Made by a program: the position numbers and the translations under genes
Shown: positions 6,607 through 8,545 of the stretch, piece by piece
Layout of the letters: every line of letters starts with the position of its first letter
How positions within the stretch are numbered: the first letter of the stretch is position 1
Notes under the pieces: generated by a model
What the model was told of the DNA's origin: nothing
Database searches by the model: none
Seen by the model: only the letters and a program-made list of their open reading frames with translations
Source: Caldifarciminota bacterium
Lineage (GTDB): Bacteria > Hydrothermota > UBA3072 > WFRC01
Length of the DNA stretch: 8,545 nucleotides
Assembly: GCA_015486685.1 (NCBI GenBank)
Contig: WFRC01000294.1
Coordinates: forward strand, 1-8,545
Direction of reading: 5' to 3'

Positions 6607-7766
6607 TTTCTATTGCGGTAATTTCCATTATACTCGTTATGTTTTTTACATCCACAGAGATTGCATTTGTATCTTCAAATAACATTAGACTTTCTCTGCT
6701 CTCACATTCGTTCAAGTTCAGGAAAACGCTTAATTTTGTGTATAAACATCCATCTATTTATCTTTCTACCGCTATAGTAGGGACAAATATATTTGTTGTT
6801 CTGTTTACAATGGCTGTGAAGAATATATTGAATAACGATATTTTAACGCTTTTGATTGCAACTCTACTTATTTTTATTATTGGTGAACTTTTGCCAAAAT
6901 CATTAACGCTTAAATCCCCGGAGAGATATGCCTGTGTTTCTTCTGTGCCTTTGTTTATATTTTATATACTCTTATATCCGATAACTGCTGTGATAAATGT
7001 TTTTTTAAAAACTAAAAAGGAAGGGGATGTATTTAATAAGGCAGAACTGGTAGCGGCTCTGGAGCAAAGTGAATCCTATCAGGTTGTAGAAGATATCGAC
7101 AAAAGGATTTTGACAAATATACTATATTTCTCAGAGAAGCAGGTTTCAGATTTGATGACTCCGAGAATAAACATTATAGCATTCGAAAAGGGTGAAAAAA
7201 TAGAAGATATTGTAAGGGATCTTAATGCAGGAAGAAGGCATAGCAAAATACCTATCTATGAAAACGATATCGACCATATTGTTGGAATAATAAGATTAGA
7301 AGAGTTAATTTTTAAACAACCTGATAGCATTGGAGAGATTTTGATGCCTGCAGAGTTTATTTCTGATAAAATCAATTGTGCCGATGCATTTGAGAAATTG
7401 GTGAAAAGTAAATCAGGTGTAAGTATTGTAATAGATGAATATGGGGGGACAGAAGGGATAATTACCATAGATGATATAATCTATGGAATTTTTGGTAAAA
7501 CAATGGTAATTGCACATAAAAGCCTTGAAAAAAGGAGAAAAGGAGTGTATATTATTCCCGGTAAAAGAAAGATAGAGGAAGTAAGACTTACACTTGGATT
7601 TCCATTTCCTGGTAAATATCAGGAGACACTCTCAGGGTATATCATAAGAATATTGGGAAGGGTGCCTTCGGAAGGTGAAGAAATTAAGATAGGAAACCTT
7701 AAAATTACAATAATTGACGGTGATGAGAAGAGGATTAAAAAAACAAGAATAGAAGTAATAAAATAG
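6603..7766 (+). CDS. CorC/HlyC-family (CNNM + CBS pair) membrane protein, second paralogue
   Basis: This 387-residue paralogue of the preceding gene has the same order. A DUF21/CNNM membrane domain (about 1-135) carries STEIA (17-21) and GELLPK (94-99). The CBS pair (about 182-298) has the canonical MTPR at 185-188 and IVIDEYGGTEGIITIDDII at 275-293. A CorC_HlyC domain fills about 314-386. It has the standard MTPR motif that the first paralogue lacks. Its ATG overlaps the upstream stop by four bases (ATGA, 6603-6606) and GGAG at 6594-6597 sits five bases before it, so the two proteins are probably translated together in matched amounts. CNNM/CorC proteins work as dimers, so a heterodimer is a reasonable inference. 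The substrate ion is not readable from sequence. A 570-base repeat-filled gap follows. Confidence 0.93.
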   Translation: MISIAVISIILVMFFTSTEIAFVSSNNIRLSLLSHSFKFRKTLNFVYKHPSIYLSTAIVGTNIFVVLFTMAVKNILNNDILTLLIATLLIFIIGELLPKSLTLKSPERYACVSSVPLFIFYILLYPITAVINVFLKTKKEGDVFNKAELVAALEQSESYQVVEDIDKRILTNILYFSEKQVSDLMTPRINIIAFEKGEKIEDIVRDLNAGRRHSKIPIYENDIDHIVGIIRLEELIFKQPDSIGEILMPAEFISDKINCADAFEKLVKSKSGVSIVIDEYGGTEGIITIDDIIYGIFGKTMVIAHKSLEKRRKGVYIIPGKRKIEEVRLTLGFPFPGKYQETLSGYIIRILGRVPSEGEEIKIGNLKITIIDGDEKRIKKTRIEVIK

Positions 7767-7873
7767 ATGATGAGTAAATGTGTGAATGAGTGGAAAAAGC
7801 AGTAGCGAGGAATAAGTAGCGAGTATATAGGGAAAAGAGAGAAAGAGAAAGAAAAGATAATGGGTAAGAGGAT

Positions 7874-7900
7874 AAAGGCAGCCGATAGCCGTTAGAAAAA
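7874..7900. repeat. CAGCCGRTAGCCG repeat word, copy 2
   Basis: AAAGGCAGCCGATAGCCG, TTAG, then five A's. It matches the copy at 5139-5167 over its whole length with few substitutions and one two-base length difference, including the AAAG before and the A-run after. Here it lies 107 bases after the second CorC gene, within a purine-rich stretch. Confidence 0.6.
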
Positions 7901-7937
7901 TTAGTAGATGAGTGGATGAGGGAAAGAATAGGGACTG

Positions 7938-8022
7938 CCAGTATTGTCATTGCGAGGGACGAAGTCCCGTGGAAGCCGTAGGCGTGAGCGAATGTAATGA
8001 GTGAACAATCTCTCAGGTGGGG
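7938..8022 (+). repeat. GTCATTGCGAGG-type intergenic repeat, copy 1 (long form)
   Basis: The copy begins CCAGTATTGTCATTGCGAGG and ends CAATCTCTCAGGTGGGG, both shared with copy 2 at 8036-8087. It is 33 bases longer in the centre, where it carries a perfect small hairpin, GGGAC-GAA-GTCCC (7956-7968), and a GCC-GTA-GGC step. The GTCATTGCGAGG...CAATCTC framework belongs to a class of dispersed extragenic repeats common in many bacteria. It is visibly more GC-rich than the coding DNA around it. Confidence 0.75.
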
Positions 8023-8035
8023 GAAATTACAGCTC

Positions 8036-8087
8036 CCAGCATTGTCATTGCGAGGAGCGTAGCGACGAAGCAATCTCACAGGTGGGG
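8036..8087 (+). repeat. GTCATTGCGAGG-type intergenic repeat, copy 2 (short form)
   Basis: This direct repeat of 7938-8022 starts CCAGCATTGTCATTGCGAGG and ends CAATCTCACAGGTGGGG, with the short core AGCGTAGCGACGAAG between. ATTGC (8047-8051) and GCAAT (8070-8074) can pair, so the unit is weakly palindromic. It follows copy 1 after 13 bases in the same orientation. Confidence 0.75.
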
Positions 8088-8156
8088 TGGTGTTATTTTG
8101 GAGTGTATTCACCGTATGAATGCGTAGTTAAAAAATAGAGATGCTGAAAGAAGTAA

Positions 8157-8192
8157 TGTCACCCTGAACTGGTTTCAGGGTCAGTATGACAT
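8157..8192. repeat. CACCCTGAA palindromic repeat
   Basis: ACCCTGAA (8161-8168) and TTCAGGGT (8174-8181) form a perfect 8-bp stem with a five-base loop. Outer TGTCA (8157-8161) and TGACA (8187-8191) can extend the pairing after a short asymmetric gap. No U-run follows, and the neighbouring genes are far away, so it looks like a dispersed palindromic repeat and not a terminator. It is preceded at 8137-8149 by AGAGATGCTGAAA, a possible partial element in the opposite orientation. Confidence 0.7.
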
Positions 8193-8196
8193 AAAT

Positions 8197-8268
8197 GAAC
8201 CAGATAAACAAGACAGACCAGATAGACTAAATAGACCAGATAGACTAAATAGACCAGACAGACTAAAT
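8197..8268 (+). repeat. 9-bp tandem repeat (NRACNARAT), eight units, upstream of the YitT-family gene
   Basis: Eight units in 9-base register are GAACCAGAT, AAACAAGAC, AGACCAGAT, AGACTAAAT, AGACCAGAT, AGACTAAAT, AGACCAGAC and AGACTAAAT. The last six form an 18-base higher-order repeat (AGACCAGAT + AGACTAAAT, three times). The consensus and the exact AGACTAAAT unit are shared with the array at 5304-5384. Two further unit-like words, GGACGAAAC and AAACGAGGG (8304-8321), appear beyond an intervening hairpin. Confidence 0.88.
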
Positions 8269-8275
8269 AGATTTA

Positions 8276-8306
8276 TCCCGTGAAATGTGAAACTATTTCA
8301 CCGGGA
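8276..8306 (+). promoter_or_regulatory. Hairpin in the leader of the YitT-family gene
   Basis: TCCCGTGAAAT (8276-8286) pairs with ATTTCACCGGGA (8295-8306) across an eight-base loop. This gives a seven-base and a four-base helix separated by one bulged C. It ends 30 bases before the ATG and 10 bases before the ribosome site. It could be a leader regulatory structure or another dispersed palindrome. No riboswitch class is recognised. Confidence 0.45.
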
Positions 8307-8316
8307 CGAAACAAAC

Positions 8317-8324
8317 GAGGGAGG
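8317..8324 (+). promoter_or_regulatory. Ribosome binding site of the YitT-family gene
   Basis: GAGGGAGG lies 12 bases before the ATG at 8337, a little farther than ideal. A T-run fills the spacer. No alternative in-frame ATG, GTG or TTG lies between, so this decides the start. Its first bases are the end of a 9-base unit-like word, AAACGAGGG (8313-8321). Confidence 0.6.
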
Positions 8325-8336
8325 TTTTTTATATCA

Positions 8337-8545
8337 ATGACTGCAAAAACTACAATTAAGGATATATTATTTATAGTAATAGGGACAGCAATGGCTGGTG
8401 CTGCATATGTCTTTTTTATTATTCCTCAAAAGATTGTTCCAGGTGGTGTTGGTGCAATTTCAATAGTGCTGCATTATTTTTTCAAAATTTCCTTTGGTAT
8501 TTCATATACAATTCTTAATATACCTATTTTTCTGTGGGGTACAAA
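8337..8545 (+). CDS. YitT-family (DUF161) membrane protein, N-terminal part
   Basis: The open frame runs from the ATG at 8337 off the right edge, showing 69 complete codons. After MTAKTTIKD comes a membrane helix (about 10-29), then the family hallmark IIPQKIVPGGVGAISIVLHY (28-47) with its PGGV turn. Next is FGISYTILNIPIFLWG (53-68), matching the conserved Asn-Ile-Pro-hydrophobic motif that opens the next helix. These three features in this spacing are typical of YitT/DUF161 proteins, predicted multi-span inner-membrane proteins of about 280-300 residues with an unknown or poorly defined transport role. The C-terminal cytoplasmic domain is outside the window. The gene sits after a 570-base repeat region and probably has its own promoter, though I could not identify one with confidence. 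Confidence 0.82.
   Translation, partial: MTAKTTIKDILFIVIGTAMAGAAYVFFIIPQKIVPGGVGAISIVLHYFFKISFGISYTILNIPIFLWGT

Larger units (their letters stand above)
7767..8336. other. 570-base non-coding gap built from repeats
   Basis: I see no gene here. The left third (7767-7937) is purine-rich and full of GAG/GATGAG words, including AGTAGCGAG twice (7801-7809 and 7815-7823). The middle (7938-8087) holds two copies of a GTCATTGCGAGG repeat. The stretch 8088-8156 has an inverted 8-bp word, CACCGTAT (8110-8117), and AGAGATGCTGAAA (8137-8149), which resembles the right arm of the element at 5174-5293. The right third carries a CACCCTGAA hairpin, a 9-bp tandem array, and a hairpin directly before the YitT-family gene. 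The 125-codon open frame on the - strand (7735-8112) runs through these repeats and has no recognisable protein features. Confidence 0.8.

Noticed and set aside
7735..8112. 125-codon open frame on the - strand
   Set aside because: It crosses the end of the CorC gene and several dispersed repeats, has low-complexity Leu/Ser-rich content and no ribosome site or domain.
8197..8268. CRISPR-like direct repeats
   Set aside because: Units are 9 bases, directly contiguous and without unique spacers, and no cas gene is visible. This is a tandem minisatellite.

Overview
This is AT-rich bacterial DNA. All supported genes lie on the + strand. The lipobox protein followed by a LysM envelope protein suggests a diderm bacterium. 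The low GC, the lack of a familiar gene order outside one conserved core, and the gaps packed with short degenerate repeats would fit an uncultured candidate-phylum lineage, but I cannot name the phylum from this window.

Left part (1-1632). A KaiC/RecA-like P-loop protein (16-768) has altered nucleotide-binding motifs. After a promoter-like gap come two small envelope genes: a coiled-coil lipoprotein (867-1112) and a secreted coiled-coil LysM protein (1122-1568). They sit close enough to be translationally coupled. A GC-cored hairpin (1577-1609) closes this unit.

Middle part (1633-7766). This is the conserved phoH/ybeZ - pgpH - ybeY core followed by two tandem CorC/CNNM-type membrane proteins. 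It parallels the ybeZ-ybeY-ybeX (CorC-like) cluster of proteobacteria and the phoH-pgpH-ybeY cluster of Firmicutes. By family knowledge it joins a PhoH-type ATPase, a membrane HD phosphodiesterase that degrades cyclic di-AMP, the YbeY endoribonuclease of rRNA maturation and ribosome quality control, and CBS-gated ion-transport proteins. The joints differ: phoH and pgpH overlap by 29 nt, the two CorC genes overlap by 4 nt (ATGA), and ybeY is separated on both sides by repeat-filled gaps.

Right part (7767-8545). A 570-base non-coding gap is assembled almost entirely from short repeats, followed by the start of a YitT-family membrane protein that runs off the window.

The most unusual content is in the gaps at 4640-4726, 5138-5418 and 7767-8336. 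The same small vocabulary recurs: an 8-bp tandem word (GGTGATAC), a 9-bp tandem word (consensus NRACNARAT), a CAGCCGRTAGCCG word just after genes, and several hairpin or inverted-repeat elements of the GTCATTCTGA, GTCATTGCGAGG and CACCCTGAA types. None of these appear in the two gaps to the left (769-866 and 1569-1632). I found no tRNA, rRNA, CRISPR array or transposase gene.
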